Source of the DNA: DATAOG01 sp963782885
GTDB lineage: Bacteria > Pseudomonadota > Alphaproteobacteria > Geminicoccales > Geminicoccaceae
NCBI GenBank assembly: GCA_963782885.1
Contig: CAWALL010000040.1
Span: 744,001-808,000 of the forward strand
DNA length: 64,000 bases
Reading direction: 5' to 3'
Shown here: positions 42,736 to 50,867 of the stretch, piece after piece
Numbering within the stretch: position 1 is the stretch's first letter
How the letters are laid out: each line of letters begins with the position of its first letter
The notes under the pieces: model-generated
Seen by the model: the letters and a program-made list of their open reading frames with translations, nothing else
Databases searched by the model: none
Told to the model about the DNA's origin: nothing
Program-made: the position numbers and the translations under genes

Positions 42736-43587
42736 ATGAAGACCGGGTTCAACCTGCTGCTCTGGACGACCCACGTCACCGATGCGCATCTGCCGCTGCT
42801 CGGCAAGCTCAAGGCGGCCGGCTACGATGGCGTCGAGATCCCGCTGTTCGAAGGTCAGATCGGGCATTTCCCCAGGCTCGCGCGGGCGGTCTCGGACCAC
42901 GGCCTCGCCTGCACGACGGTGACCGTGCTGCCGGACGAGGCTCATAGCGCGATCAGCCCCGACGCGCGCAGCCGTGCGGGCGCGCTCGATCATTTCCGCT
43001 GGGCGATCGACTGCTCGGTAATCCTCGGGAGCGAGCTGTTGTGCGGGCCATTCCATCAGCCGCTCGCGGTCTTCTCCGGGACCGGCCCGACCGAGGCCGA
43101 GAAGGCGCGCGCGGCCGAGGTCCATCGCCAGGCGGCAGAGCTTGCGGCCGCGGCCGGCCTCGTGCTCGCGATCGAGCCCTTGAACCGCTTCGAGTGCTAC
43201 TTCCTCAACACCATGGCCGATACCAGGGCGCACGTGCAGCGGGTCGGGCATCCAAGCTTCGGCGCGCTCTACGACACCTTTCACGCCAACATCGAGGAGC
43301 GCGACCCGGTCGGGGCGATCGCAGAGACGGCCGACGTGATCCGCCACGTCCACGTCTCGGAGAACGACCGCGGTACCCCTGGCAAGGGCCACATCGACTT
43401 TCGCGCGACCTGCCGGGCGCTGCGTGCGGCCGGCTACGACGGCTGGCTGACGATCGAGGCGTTCGGGACCGCCCTGCCCGCGCTGGCCGCGGCGACCAAG
43501 GTCTGGCGCCCCTTTTTCCCGGCGCCCGAAGAGGTCTACGAAGTCGGCATCGCGACCATCCGGGACGCCTGGGCGGCGGCCGGCTGA
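42736..43587 (+). CDS. Sugar phosphate isomerase/epimerase (D-tagatose 3-epimerase-like)
   Basis: AP-endonuclease-2 type TIM barrel, 283 residues. Metal ligands are visible as LAIEPLNRFECYFLNTMADT (Glu), GALYDTFHANIEERD (Asp, His), HVHVSENDRGTPGKGHIDF (His) and LTIEAFGTALPAL (Glu), the set of ketose 3-epimerases. Start MKTGFNLLLWTTHVTDAHL is typical. The downstream Gfo/Idh/MocA gene, 49 bp away, suggests a pathway for catabolism of an unusual sugar or polyol. Substrate not determinable. Confidence 0.88.
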   Translation: MKTGFNLLLWTTHVTDAHLPLLGKLKAAGYDGVEIPLFEGQIGHFPRLARAVSDHGLACTTVTVLPDEAHSAISPDARSRAGALDHFRWAIDCSVILGSELLCGPFHQPLAVFSGTGPTEAEKARAAEVHRQAAELAAAAGLVLAIEPLNRFECYFLNTMADTRAHVQRVGHPSFGALYDTFHANIEERDPVGAIAETADVIRHVHVSENDRGTPGKGHIDFRATCRALRAAGYDGWLTIEAFGTALPALAAATKVWRPFFPAPEEVYEVGIATIRDAWAAAG

Positions 43588-43636
43588 GCCCAGGCGGCGA
43601 TCTGGTGCTGCGACCCAGCGGACGACAGGCGACTTT

Positions 43637-44803
43637 ATGCCCCGAACCCTGAACATCGGCGTGATCGGTTACGGCTTCATGGCCAGGGCGCACTCCAATG
43701 CCTGGCGCCAGGTCGGCCGCTTCTTTCCCGAGCTCGGGCACCGGCCGGTGCTGCAGGCGGTAGCCGCCCGCGATGCGGCCAAGGTCTCGGCGTTCGCCGA
43801 CGTCTGGGACTATGCCAGCGTCGAGACCGACTGGCGGCGCCTGGTCGCGCGGCCGGACATCGAGCTGGTCGATATCTGCGTGCCGAACCATCTGCACGCC
43901 GAGATCGCGCTCGCGGCCGCCGCGGCCGGCAAGACGATCGTCTGCGAGAAGCCGCTCGCGATGAGCGCGGCCGAGGGCGAGGCGATGGTCGAGGCGGTCG
44001 AGCGCGCCGGCGTGCCGAACCTCGTCTGCTACAACTACCGGCGCGTGCCGGCGGTCACGCTCGCCAAGCAATTGATCGACGAGGGCCGGATCGGCCGCCC
44101 CTTCCACTACCGGGCGCAGTTCCTCCAGGACTGGACGATGTCTCCCGATCTGCCCCAGGGCGGCCCTGCCCTCTGGCGACTCGAAGCCAAGGCCGCGGGC
44201 TCGGGCGTCACCGGCGACCTGCTGGCGCACTGCATCGACACTGGCCTCTGGCTGAACGGCCCGATCACGCGCGTGACCGCCGAGACCGAGACCTTCGTGA
44301 AGGAGCGCCGGCACCGGGAAACCGGCAAGCTCGAGCCGGTCGGAATCGACGACGCCTGCCTGGTCATCGCGAGGTTCGAGAACGGCTCGCTGGGCCTGTT
44401 CGAGAGCACCCGCTACGCTCGCGGCCACAAGGCGCTCAAGGCCTTCGAGCTCAACGGCGAGGCGGGCTCGCTTGCTTTCGACTTACACGACGCGCAATGG
44501 CTCTCGTTCTTCGAATACCGCAATCCGAGTGGAGACAAAACCGCGAGCCACACCGCCGGCTGGCGCAAGATCCACGTCACCAATGCCGAACACCCCTACA
44601 TGAGCCACTGGTGGGTGCCAGGCCTGTCAATCGGTTACGAGCACAGCTTCATCCACACCTTCGCCGACTTCCTGCATGGCCTCGAGACCGCCACCCCCGC
44701 CGAACCGACCTTCCGCACCGCCCTTCAAACCCAGCGCGTCTGCGACGCTATCCTCCACTCCGCGAAGACTGGCCAGTGGGTTGAGATCGGCGCTGCAGGC
44801 TAA
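43637..44803 (+). CDS. Gfo/Idh/MocA family oxidoreductase
   Basis: NAD(P)-dependent sugar or inositol dehydrogenase-like protein of 388 residues. The Rossmann loop is IGVIGYGFMARAHSNAW, the EKP motif appears in GKTIVCEKPLAMSAAEGEAM with catalytic Lys, and the C-terminal domain has LLAHCIDTGLWL (His) and HPYMSHWWVPGLSIGYEHSF. Probably cotranscribed with the epimerase-like gene. Its stop overlaps the convergent DUF4145 fragment by 4 bp. Confidence 0.92.
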   Translation: MPRTLNIGVIGYGFMARAHSNAWRQVGRFFPELGHRPVLQAVAARDAAKVSAFADVWDYASVETDWRRLVARPDIELVDICVPNHLHAEIALAAAAAGKTIVCEKPLAMSAAEGEAMVEAVERAGVPNLVCYNYRRVPAVTLAKQLIDEGRIGRPFHYRAQFLQDWTMSPDLPQGGPALWRLEAKAAGSGVTGDLLAHCIDTGLWLNGPITRVTAETETFVKERRHRETGKLEPVGIDDACLVIARFENGSLGLFESTRYARGHKALKAFELNGEAGSLAFDLHDAQWLSFFEYRNPSGDKTASHTAGWRKIHVTNAEHPYMSHWWVPGLSIGYEHSFIHTFADFLHGLETATPAEPTFRTALQTQRVCDAILHSAKTGQWVEIGAAG

Positions 44804-45531
44804 CGGCCCTTGCCTCCGTCCCGCTTCTCGATAGCTTTGCGCGCGTCCTCAGGGAGGCTGTCGAACATCGCGCCTACGTGCTTAGGCTGGCTGATCATGA
44901 TTTCCGCAATTAGGTTTACCAGCGCGAAGAGCTTCTCTGCAGTTGCCCGATCGTCACGAAGGTCGATCTGCCCGGGGTGGACAGCGTTGTTGCCGATGAC
45001 GCGCACGACATCGAGGGCCTGTTGAACACGCCGGTCGAGACCTTTCTTTACAAGCGCAGCTATATCAGCGTTGACGTTGTCCCCTTTCTCGCCAAGGTGC
45101 TTGCAGAGTTTTTGAATTCCAAGGCGTAGTAGAGCTGCGGCCCCTCTGGGAGATAAGTGGAAAATGACGCTAGCTTCTTCATAATCGTCACGGACGTCAT
45201 TTGGTAGGTCCGGATTTGGCAGGTCTGCTTCACCTCCGCTGGGCCGGACGATACGGTCATTTATCCAGATAGATATGTCATTGCAACTAAAACATCGCGA
45301 CACTAAAACGTTATACATAGTTTCGTCGCAATACATTTTGTCGCGATGGATGAACGGTCTGCCTGCGATCATCTGCTCTGCCAGCGCTGCAGCTGCTCGC
45401 GTGCTTCGGGATCGTCGATCTCACCAAATTGCTTCGCAAGCTCAGGGGCGCAGCGGAGCGGCGTCTCGTCCTTCTTAAGCGGCAACGTGCACCGAGAACA
45501 GGATTGCTTCGGGAGTGCACGGCAATGCGGA
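44800..45531 (-). pseudogene. DUF4145 (HEPN-superfamily) gene, 3' part with frameshifted duplicated middle
   Basis: The last 190 codons (from 45372) read MIAGRPFIHRDKMYC and then the DUF4145 core: SVIFHLSPRGAAALLRLGIQ, VQQALDVVRVIGNNAVHPGQ, DDRATAEKLFALVNLIAEIM. R-x-I-G-N-N-A-V-H is the family motif. Upstream the frame is broken by a one-base deletion near 45390 relative to the intact copy at 46.5 kb, and the 5' end is lost at the junction with the transposase remnant. DUF4145 proteins often travel with restriction or defence genes; this one is inactive as it stands. Confidence 0.78.
45154..45531. repeat. Direct repeat, left copy of the DUF4145 5' half
   Basis: About 378 bp, nearly identical to 46352-46736 with scattered substitutions and short indels; both begin TAAGTGGAAAATGACGCTAG and end CAATGCGGA. 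Flanks the transposase remnant. Confidence 0.92.
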
Positions 45532-46351
45532 AAGCAGCACTCGATCCTGGCCGGCACCCTGTTCGAGCAGACCAAGACCGGGCTCGCCAAGTGGTTCCTC
45601 GCGATCTACCTGGTGACCTCGAGCAAGGGCGGGATCTCGGCGATGGAGCTCCAGCGCCAGATGGGCCTCGGCAGCTATCAGACCGCCTGGAGCTGGCTGC
45701 ACAAGATCCGCCGCGCGATGGTGCGCCCGGAGCGGGCGCCGCTTGGCGCGCAGGTCGAGGCCGACGAGACCTATGTCGGTGGCCCCAGGCCCGGCCGCTC
45801 CGGCCGCGGCGCAGCCGGCAAGACGACGGTCGCCGGCGCGGTCGAGACCGGCCGCGGCCAGGCCCGCGGGTGCCGCCTGGGCCGGCTGAGGCTGGCCGTC
45901 GTGCCCGATGTCTCGGCCCGGAGCCTCGAAGGCTTCCTCGGCGAAAACGTCGCCAAGACCCGCGGGACCGATGGACCACCGATGGCTGGTCCGGCTACAG
46001 CTGGCCTCGCCGCCGCCGGCTACGCACCACCGAGCCAGATCAACCTCGCCGCCGCCTGGGAGAGGCGACGCCGCGCTGCGCCTGCCGGCGATCCACCTGG
46101 TGTTCGGCCTCGCCAAGCGTTGGCTGCTACGGCACCCACCACGGCGCGGTCTCGAACAAGCACCTGCCGGCCTATGCTCAGGACGAGTACGTCTTACCGC
46201 ATTTCGAAGAACCGCCGCACCGCCAAGAGCATCAGCACACCGCTTCGCCCGCGTCATCCAGCATGCCGTCCTGGAAGACCCGCCCCACCACCTATCGACG
46301 GCCTCGTCGCTGCTGGCGCTACCTGGAACTACTCGATGAAGAGAGAGCTAG
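45532..46351 (+). pseudogene. Decayed IS1595 family transposase
   Basis: A transposase remnant lacking its N-terminal zinc ribbon. It starts HSILAGTLFEQTKTGLAKWF, continues GGISAMELQRQMGLGSYQTA and VEADETYVGGPRPGRSGRGA (first Asp). After residue about 150 the frame breaks: TTDGWSGYSW appears in a second frame, VFGLAKRWLL in a third, GTHHGAVSNKHLPAY back in the second, and KNRRTAKSIS in the first. At least four indels make it non-functional. It differs from the intact IS1595 element at 27.4 kb. No inverted repeats or target duplication were identified; instead it lies between two copies of a 380-bp host segment. Confidence 0.88.
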
Positions 46352-46736
46352 TAAGTGGAAAATGACGCTAGACTTCGATTCATAATCGTCGCGGACGTCA
46401 TTTGGTAGGTCCGGATTTGGCAGGTCTGCTTCACCTCCGCTGGGCCAGGCGATACGGTCATTTATCCAGATAGATATGTCATTGCAACTAAAACATCGCG
46501 ACACTGAAACGCTATACATAGTTTCGTCGCAATACATTTTGTCGCGATGGATGAACGGTCTGCCTGCGATCATCTGCTCTGCCCAGCGCTGCAGCTGCTC
46601 GCGTGCTTCGGGATCGTCGATCTCACCAAATTGCTTCGCAAGCTCAGGGTCGCAGCGGAGCGGCGTCTCGTCCTTCTTAAGCGCCTCAACGTGCACCGAG
46701 AACCAGGATTGCTTCGCGAGCGCACCGCAATGCGGA
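46352..46736. repeat. Direct repeat, right copy of the DUF4145 5' half
   Basis: About 385 bp, nearly identical to 45154-45531. This copy keeps an open reading frame. Confidence 0.92.
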
Positions 46737-46795
46737 CAGTTGAAGGCGACCTGATCTATCGCGGGCGGGACGTATTTGCGTCGAACGTCTTCCAT
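46352..46795 (-). pseudogene. DUF4145 gene, intact 5' part
   Basis: ATG at 46793-46795, then YVPPAIDQVAFNCPHCGALA with a zinc-knuckle-like CPHCG, TPLRCDPELAKQFGEIDDPE, and a second Cys pair in SRCFSCNDISIWINDR. The frame continues to the transposase junction and then runs on into unrelated residues ending at 46319. With the 3' part at 44800-45153 it would encode about 265 residues of a normal DUF4145 protein. Confidence 0.8.
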
Positions 46796-46844
46796 AGGGG
46801 CCCTCGCGTCAACGTGCGGCGCGCTTATATCTGCGCGTCAAACC

Positions 46845-47222
46845 CTAAGCAACTTCCAACCGGTCGTGGTTCGAGTAGGGGTCGATCTCAACGACGATCT
46901 TCTTGATCGTGGCGCAGGGCGCCTTACGCCGGCCGACGGTCTGCATGGTGATGAAGCCGGCCGTTTCGAGCTTGGCGAGCGTGCGCGTGAGGTTCGGCTG
47001 CGCCCGGCCGGTCATTTCGGCCAGCGCCGCAATCGAGGGCGGCTGCCGGTCGCGGATGAGCGCAAGCAGCTGCCGGTTCTCCGGCGTCAGCAGCCGCACC
47101 AGGGCTTCCACCGAGTTGAAGCTTGGTCTCGCGGCATCGGCGGCAGCGGGCTGCGCGCCGCGCGCCACCGCCTTCATCTCCTCGCGCAGCGACCTCAGAT
47201 TTTGGATCTTGGGGCTGGTCAT
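46845..47222 (-). CDS. Winged-helix DNA-binding antitoxin, TumA-like / HVO_A0114-like
   Basis: 125 residues with a MarR-like winged helix: FNSVEALVRLLTPENRQLLA, then helix-turn-helix PPSIAALAEMTGRAQPNLTR, TLAKLETAGFITMQTVGRRK and a beta wing. It starts within the TumE-like gene (ATGA overlap, 4 bp), the arrangement expected of the second gene of a toxin-antitoxin pair, so it is inferred to neutralise the toxin and repress the operon through the palindrome at 47625-47641. Confidence 0.75.
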   Translation of the reverse strand: MTSPKIQNLRSLREEMKAVARGAQPAAADAARPSFNSVEALVRLLTPENRQLLALIRDRQPPSIAALAEMTGRAQPNLTRTLAKLETAGFITMQTVGRRKAPCATIKKIVVEIDPYSNHDRLEVA

Positions 47223-47626
47223 TCCGACCTCCGCTCTTCCACCTCGACAACCGCGGTGCCGACCCCACGCTCGGCGAGCACTCGTTCAACCTCGTTGAAG
47301 AAATCCTCGATCAAGGTCTCGGCATCCTTGAAAGCGTACGGCCGGCCGGGATCGCGCTCGGTCCGATGCCAGTGATCGCTCGCCTGCGATGCGGGCTTGA
47401 ATCGCCCGCCCCTCGCCGGCACGCCATGGGCATTGTCGAAGCCGACCAGGCGCTTGCCGTCCGGCGCATGGAGCGTAAACGAGTACCGCAGGCCGTGCGG
47501 TCGCTCCTTGCTGGCCGCCACGCGCTTGATCTCGAACTTAAGCCAGTAGCCCGCCTCGAGATGATGGATGCGTCCGTCGAACGCCAGCAGGAACTCGAGG
47601 CCGTGCTCGGCCTCACGATCTTTCAT
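47219..47626 (-). CDS. TumE family toxin-like protein (DUF6516)
   Basis: 135 residues, recognised as TumE-like from LLAFDGRIHHLEAGYWLKFE, KERPHGLRYSFTLHAPDGKR, LVGFDNAHGVPARGGRFKPA and the mid-region HWHRTERDPGRPYAFKDAET with D-H-W-H. This pattern (helix, strands, D-x2-H-R then a C-terminal helix DFFNEVERVLAERG) is that of toxins paired with winged-helix antitoxins. First gene of a two-gene operon with the antitoxin downstream. The start codon is inside a perfect palindrome. Confidence 0.75.
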   Translation of the reverse strand: MKDREAEHGLEFLLAFDGRIHHLEAGYWLKFEIKRVAASKERPHGLRYSFTLHAPDGKRLVGFDNAHGVPARGGRFKPASQASDHWHRTERDPGRPYAFKDAETLIEDFFNEVERVLAERGVGTAVVEVEERRSE

Positions 47627-47641
47627 ATCATGTCATGATAT
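47625..47641. promoter_or_regulatory. Palindromic operator over the TumE-like start codon
   Basis: ATATCATG, one T, CATGATAT: a perfect 8-bp inverted repeat covering the start codon (47624-47626) and an AT-rich TATATAAAAT stretch that can serve as the -10 on the minus strand. Placement suggests autorepression by the antitoxin and a very short or absent leader. Confidence 0.6.
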
Positions 47642-47755
47642 ATAAAATGTGTGCGGCCGGCGCAAGCAGCGGACCGGTTTCCGGCCGATCCCGATTTGCC
47701 CTTGAGCAGGGGCGCGGGCCGGCTACAACAGAGGCTCGCCAACCGGGAGGCCGTC

Positions 47756-48052
47756 ATGCCCTATGCGATCATCACCCGCGACAAGCCGAACTCGTTGCAG
47801 CTGCGCAACGACACCCGTCAGGTGCACGTCGAGTACCTGACCGCCAACAAGGACAAGCTGCTCGCCGCCGGCGCCCAGGTCGCCGACGACGGCCAGGGCG
47901 GCTATGGCGGGATCATCATCGTCGACACCGACGACCGCGCCGAGGCCGAGCGGTTCATCCAGAACGACCCGTTCACCAAGGCCGGCCTGTTCGCCGGCGT
48001 CGAAGTCGTGCGCTGGCGCAAAGCGTTCTTCAACAAGGAAAAACTGATCTGA
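47756..48052 (+). CDS. YciI family protein
   Basis: 98-residue ferredoxin-fold protein of the YCII family. It begins MPYAIITRDKPNSLQLRNDT, then RQVHVEYLTANKDKLLAAGA (the conserved His and Leu), GGIIIVDTDDRAEAERFIQN and DPFTKAGLFAGVEVVRWRKA, the standard C-terminus. YCII proteins are putative small hydrolases or transport-associated proteins with no settled role. GGGAGG precedes the start. Confidence 0.88.
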   Translation: MPYAIITRDKPNSLQLRNDTRQVHVEYLTANKDKLLAAGAQVADDGQGGYGGIIIVDTDDRAEAERFIQNDPFTKAGLFAGVEVVRWRKAFFNKEKLI

Positions 48053-48266
48053 CCGCCGGCAACGCTGGTCGTTCGCAGGCTCTTGCGGGCCAGCCGGCGG
48101 CGCTTCGGTCGCCTGTGGCCATCGCTCGAAGGCCTGGCAGGCGAAGCCAGCCCGGCAGCCGGCGCCGCACCAGGAGAGGCGCGGACCGTCCGTGACGGAG
48201 TGACCGGCGGGCTCGAGCGTCACTCCAGGGGCGAGACGTTCCTGAGGCGGCCCCGGGGAGGTGACG

Positions 48267-48809
48267 ATGCTATTCGATTCCTGGGCCGGGCTCGGCCGGG
48301 TGCTGCTGGTCGGCACGCTCGCTTACGTGGCGCTGGTGCTGCTGCTGCGAATGTCGGGCAAGCGCACGTTGACCAAGCTCAACGCCTTCGACCTCGTGGT
48401 CACGGTCGCGCTCGGCTCGACGCTCGCGACCGTGCTGCTCAGCAAGTCGGTGGCGCTCGCCGAGGGCGTGCTGGCGCTCGCGCTGCTGATCGGGCTGCAG
48501 TACGCGATCACCTGGCTGTCGGTGCGCTCGCCCCGGTTTCAAGCGCTGGTCAAGGCCGAGCCGACCCTGCTCGTGCATCGGGGGCGCTTTCTCGATGGCG
48601 CCATGCGCGCCCAGCGCGTCACCCGCGCGGATGTCCTCGAGGCCCTGCGCGCGAGCGGCGTCGCCGAAGTCGACGCGGTCGCGGCGGTGGTGCTGGAGAC
48701 CGACGGCTCGATCAGCGTGCTTCCGGATGCGGACCCGAGCGACGGCGCGGGCGCGCTGGCCAACCTCGAGCGCCTCGACGGCGATTCCCTGCGGCGCGCG
48801 GCGCCTTGA
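48267..48809 (+). CDS. DUF421 domain-containing membrane protein (YetF-like)
   Basis: 180 residues. Three N-terminal membrane helices (LGRVLLVGTLAYVALVLLLR, VVTVALGSTLATVLLS, LAEGVLALALLIGLQYAITW) contain the DUF421 motif LRMSGKRTLTKLNAFDLVVT. The cytoplasmic YetF domain follows (LVKAEPTLLVHRGRFLDGAM, RVTRADVLEALRASGVAEVD, VAAVVLETDGSISVLPDAD). Function unknown; in Bacillus relatives occur in spores. GTG at 48261 is an alternative start. Confidence 0.9.
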   Translation: MLFDSWAGLGRVLLVGTLAYVALVLLLRMSGKRTLTKLNAFDLVVTVALGSTLATVLLSKSVALAEGVLALALLIGLQYAITWLSVRSPRFQALVKAEPTLLVHRGRFLDGAMRAQRVTRADVLEALRASGVAEVDAVAAVVLETDGSISVLPDADPSDGAGALANLERLDGDSLRRAAP

Positions 48810-48868
48810 CGCCGGCCGGCGGGTCTGAGAGGCATGCCGGACGCTCATCAGCGATCGTGGAGGCAGGC

Positions 48869-49696
48869 ATGCAGTATGTCGAGGCGCACGGCGTCAGGAT
48901 TCCGGCGCTCGGGTTCGGCACGTTCCGGCTCGATGGCGCGGTCGCGCGCCGGATGGTCGGCTACGCGCTCGAGATCGGCTACCGGCACATCGACACCGCC
49001 CAGATGTACGGCAACGAGGCCGAGGTCGGCGAGGCGATCAAGGCGTCCGGCGTGCCGCGGGACGAGATCTGGCTGACGACCAAGATCTGGCCCGACAACT
49101 TCCGGGACGGCGAACTGCAGCGGGCGGCCGAGCAGAGCGTGCGCCGGCTCGGCACCGTGCCCGACCTTCTGCTGCTGCACTGGCCGAACCCGAGCGTGCC
49201 GCGCGCCGAGACCATCCGGGCGCTGAACGATGCCGGGCGGCGCGGCCTGACCAAGCACATCGGCATCAGCAATTCCCCGGTCGCGCTGATCCGCGAGTTG
49301 GTCGCGGCGAGCGAGGCGCCGCTGCTCGTCGACCAGGTCGAGTATCATCCCTATCTCGGCCAGCGCGCGGTGCTGGAGGAACTGCGGGCGCAGGGCATGG
49401 CGCTCACCGCCTATTCGCCGATCGCCCAGGGCCGGGTGTTCGCGGACGCGACGCTGCGGCGGATCGGCGAGCGCCACGGCAAGAACCCGGGCCAGGTGAC
49501 GCTCCGCTGGCTGCTCCAGCAGGACGCCGTCACCGCGATCCCGCGCTCCTCGAGCGAGGCGCATGCCAAGGCCAATTTCGAGATCTTCGATTTTTGGCTG
49601 TCGGAAGCCGAGATGGCCGAGATCTTCGCGCTCGCCCGTCCCGGCGGGCGGCTGATCAGCCCCGGCGGCATGGCGCCCGCCTGGGACCGCGACTGA
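48869..49696 (+). CDS. Aldo/keto reductase
   Basis: NADPH-dependent carbonyl reductase, TIM barrel, 275 residues, similar in layout to 2,5-diketogluconate reductases. Catalytic tetrad: Asp and Tyr in HIDTAQMYGNEAEVG, Lys in WLTTKIWPDNF, His in DLLLLHWPNP. Cofactor region: ISNSPVALI, VDQVEYHPYL, TAYSPIAQGRV and TAIPRSSSEAHAKAN. GGAGG lies six bases before the ATG. Confidence 0.93.
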   Translation: MQYVEAHGVRIPALGFGTFRLDGAVARRMVGYALEIGYRHIDTAQMYGNEAEVGEAIKASGVPRDEIWLTTKIWPDNFRDGELQRAAEQSVRRLGTVPDLLLLHWPNPSVPRAETIRALNDAGRRGLTKHIGISNSPVALIRELVAASEAPLLVDQVEYHPYLGQRAVLEELRAQGMALTAYSPIAQGRVFADATLRRIGERHGKNPGQVTLRWLLQQDAVTAIPRSSSEAHAKANFEIFDFWLSEAEMAEIFALARPGGRLISPGGMAPAWDRD

Positions 49697-49699
49697 GGC

Positions 49700-50207
49700 T
49701 CAGCGGGCGATCGCTGCGACTTTGGCGCCGAGCGCCCGGATCAGAGCGTCCGGGGAAAGCTCGATCTCGAGGCCACGGCGGCCGCCGTTGACGAAGACGC
49801 TGGCGTGCACCCGGACCGAGCCGTCGACGATCGCGGGCAGCGACTGGCGCTGGCCGAACGGGCTGATGCCGCCCTTGACGTAGCCGCTCGCCTGCTCGGC
49901 GCGTTTGACCTCCGCCATCTCGGCACGCTTGCCACCGATTGCGGCCGCCAGCGCCTTCAGGTTCAGCTCGCGATCGGCCGGCACCAGGGTCGACGACGAG
50001 CCTGCCGGCCGTCGACTACCGCGATCAGCGTCTTCAGTACCCGCGCCGGCGCGACGCCCATCAGATCGGCCGCTCCTGCGCGATGCCGGCGTCTCAGGAC
50101 CGCCGAAGTCGTAGGTATGCAGCGTGAATGCGACCCCGGCCCGCTCGAGGGCCTGCACCGCGGGGGTGCCGCCGGCTCGCCCGGCTCCTGGATCTCGTCG
50201 TCGCCAT
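49700..50207 (-). pseudogene. YbaK/EbsC-type Cys-tRNA(Pro) deacylase, frameshifted
   Basis: The family would hydrolyse mischarged Cys-tRNA(Pro). Three pieces are in two frames: TPAVQALERAGVAFTLHTYD to about 50085, then AADLMGVAPARVLKTLIAVV in a shifted frame to about 50000, then LVPADRELNLKALAAAIGGK and GYVKGGISPFGQRQSLPAIV back in the first frame to the stop. The most plausible ATG (50205-50207) lies in yet another frame. At least two, probably three, one-base indels. Either a pseudogene or consensus errors. Confidence 0.82.
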
Positions 50208-50256
50208 GACGGCGGCAACCTGGCGGGGCGCAGCGCTCCTGTCCAATCGCCGGACG

Positions 50257-50668
50257 TCAGTCGGACTGCGGACCGACCATCCCGAGCAGCCCGTCGGTGC
50301 GCCTGCCGCGTGAGATCGATCGCGCAGGCGAGGCGGAAGCGGTCGGGATCGGGATCGGCGGCCGCGAACGCCGCCCGGGTCTTGCATTCGGTGTCACGAT
50401 AGGCTTCGAAAGCCTGCTGCCCCGCCTCGAGGCCGAGCACCGCGAGCTGGCCGCCGCTGACCTGATCGATCTTCGTCGCGGCGCCGCGTGCCAGCGACAG
50501 CGCCTGGTCCATGGCGGCGGTCGCGACCTCGAGCTGCCGGTTCAGGCAGCCGGCCACGTCGCCATCAGGGCCGATGGTGACGCCGCATTCCAGGATCGGA
50601 TCGGCGACGGCGGCACCCGCGAGCGCGATGCCCGCGGCCGTGGTCGTCACAAAGGCTGCTGCTCGCAC
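50257..50668 (-). pseudogene. LprI/DUF1311-like exported protein, frameshifted near its end
   Basis: GTG start at 50668 gives a signal peptide (RAAAFVTTTAAGIALAGAAV, cut near AVADP). The mature part shows GCLNRQLEVATAAMDQALSL, QAFEAYRDTECKTRAAFAAA and FRLACAIDLTRQ, the lysozyme-inhibitor LprI (DUF1311) pattern. An extra G in CAGGCGC near 50315 throws the frame; without it the protein would end RTDGLLGMVGPQSD at 50257. Length 412 bp is one over a multiple of three, as expected for a single insertion. Confidence 0.7.
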
Positions 50669-50867
50669 GTCGCCCTCGACTTTCGCATGCCTCCTGGGCA
50701 ACGGACGATGGCGGATGGGGTTCCAGTCAACTCCCGGCCTTGACGAATGCATCGGCGCAGGTGCGCTCGACCACCAGCACCGGCGTCCGCCTTCGTTTCG
50801 CGAATTGACCGTTCTGCTACACTCGGAGCCAAGCTCTGCCGAAGTTCGCTGCCGCGATCGCAAGCGC

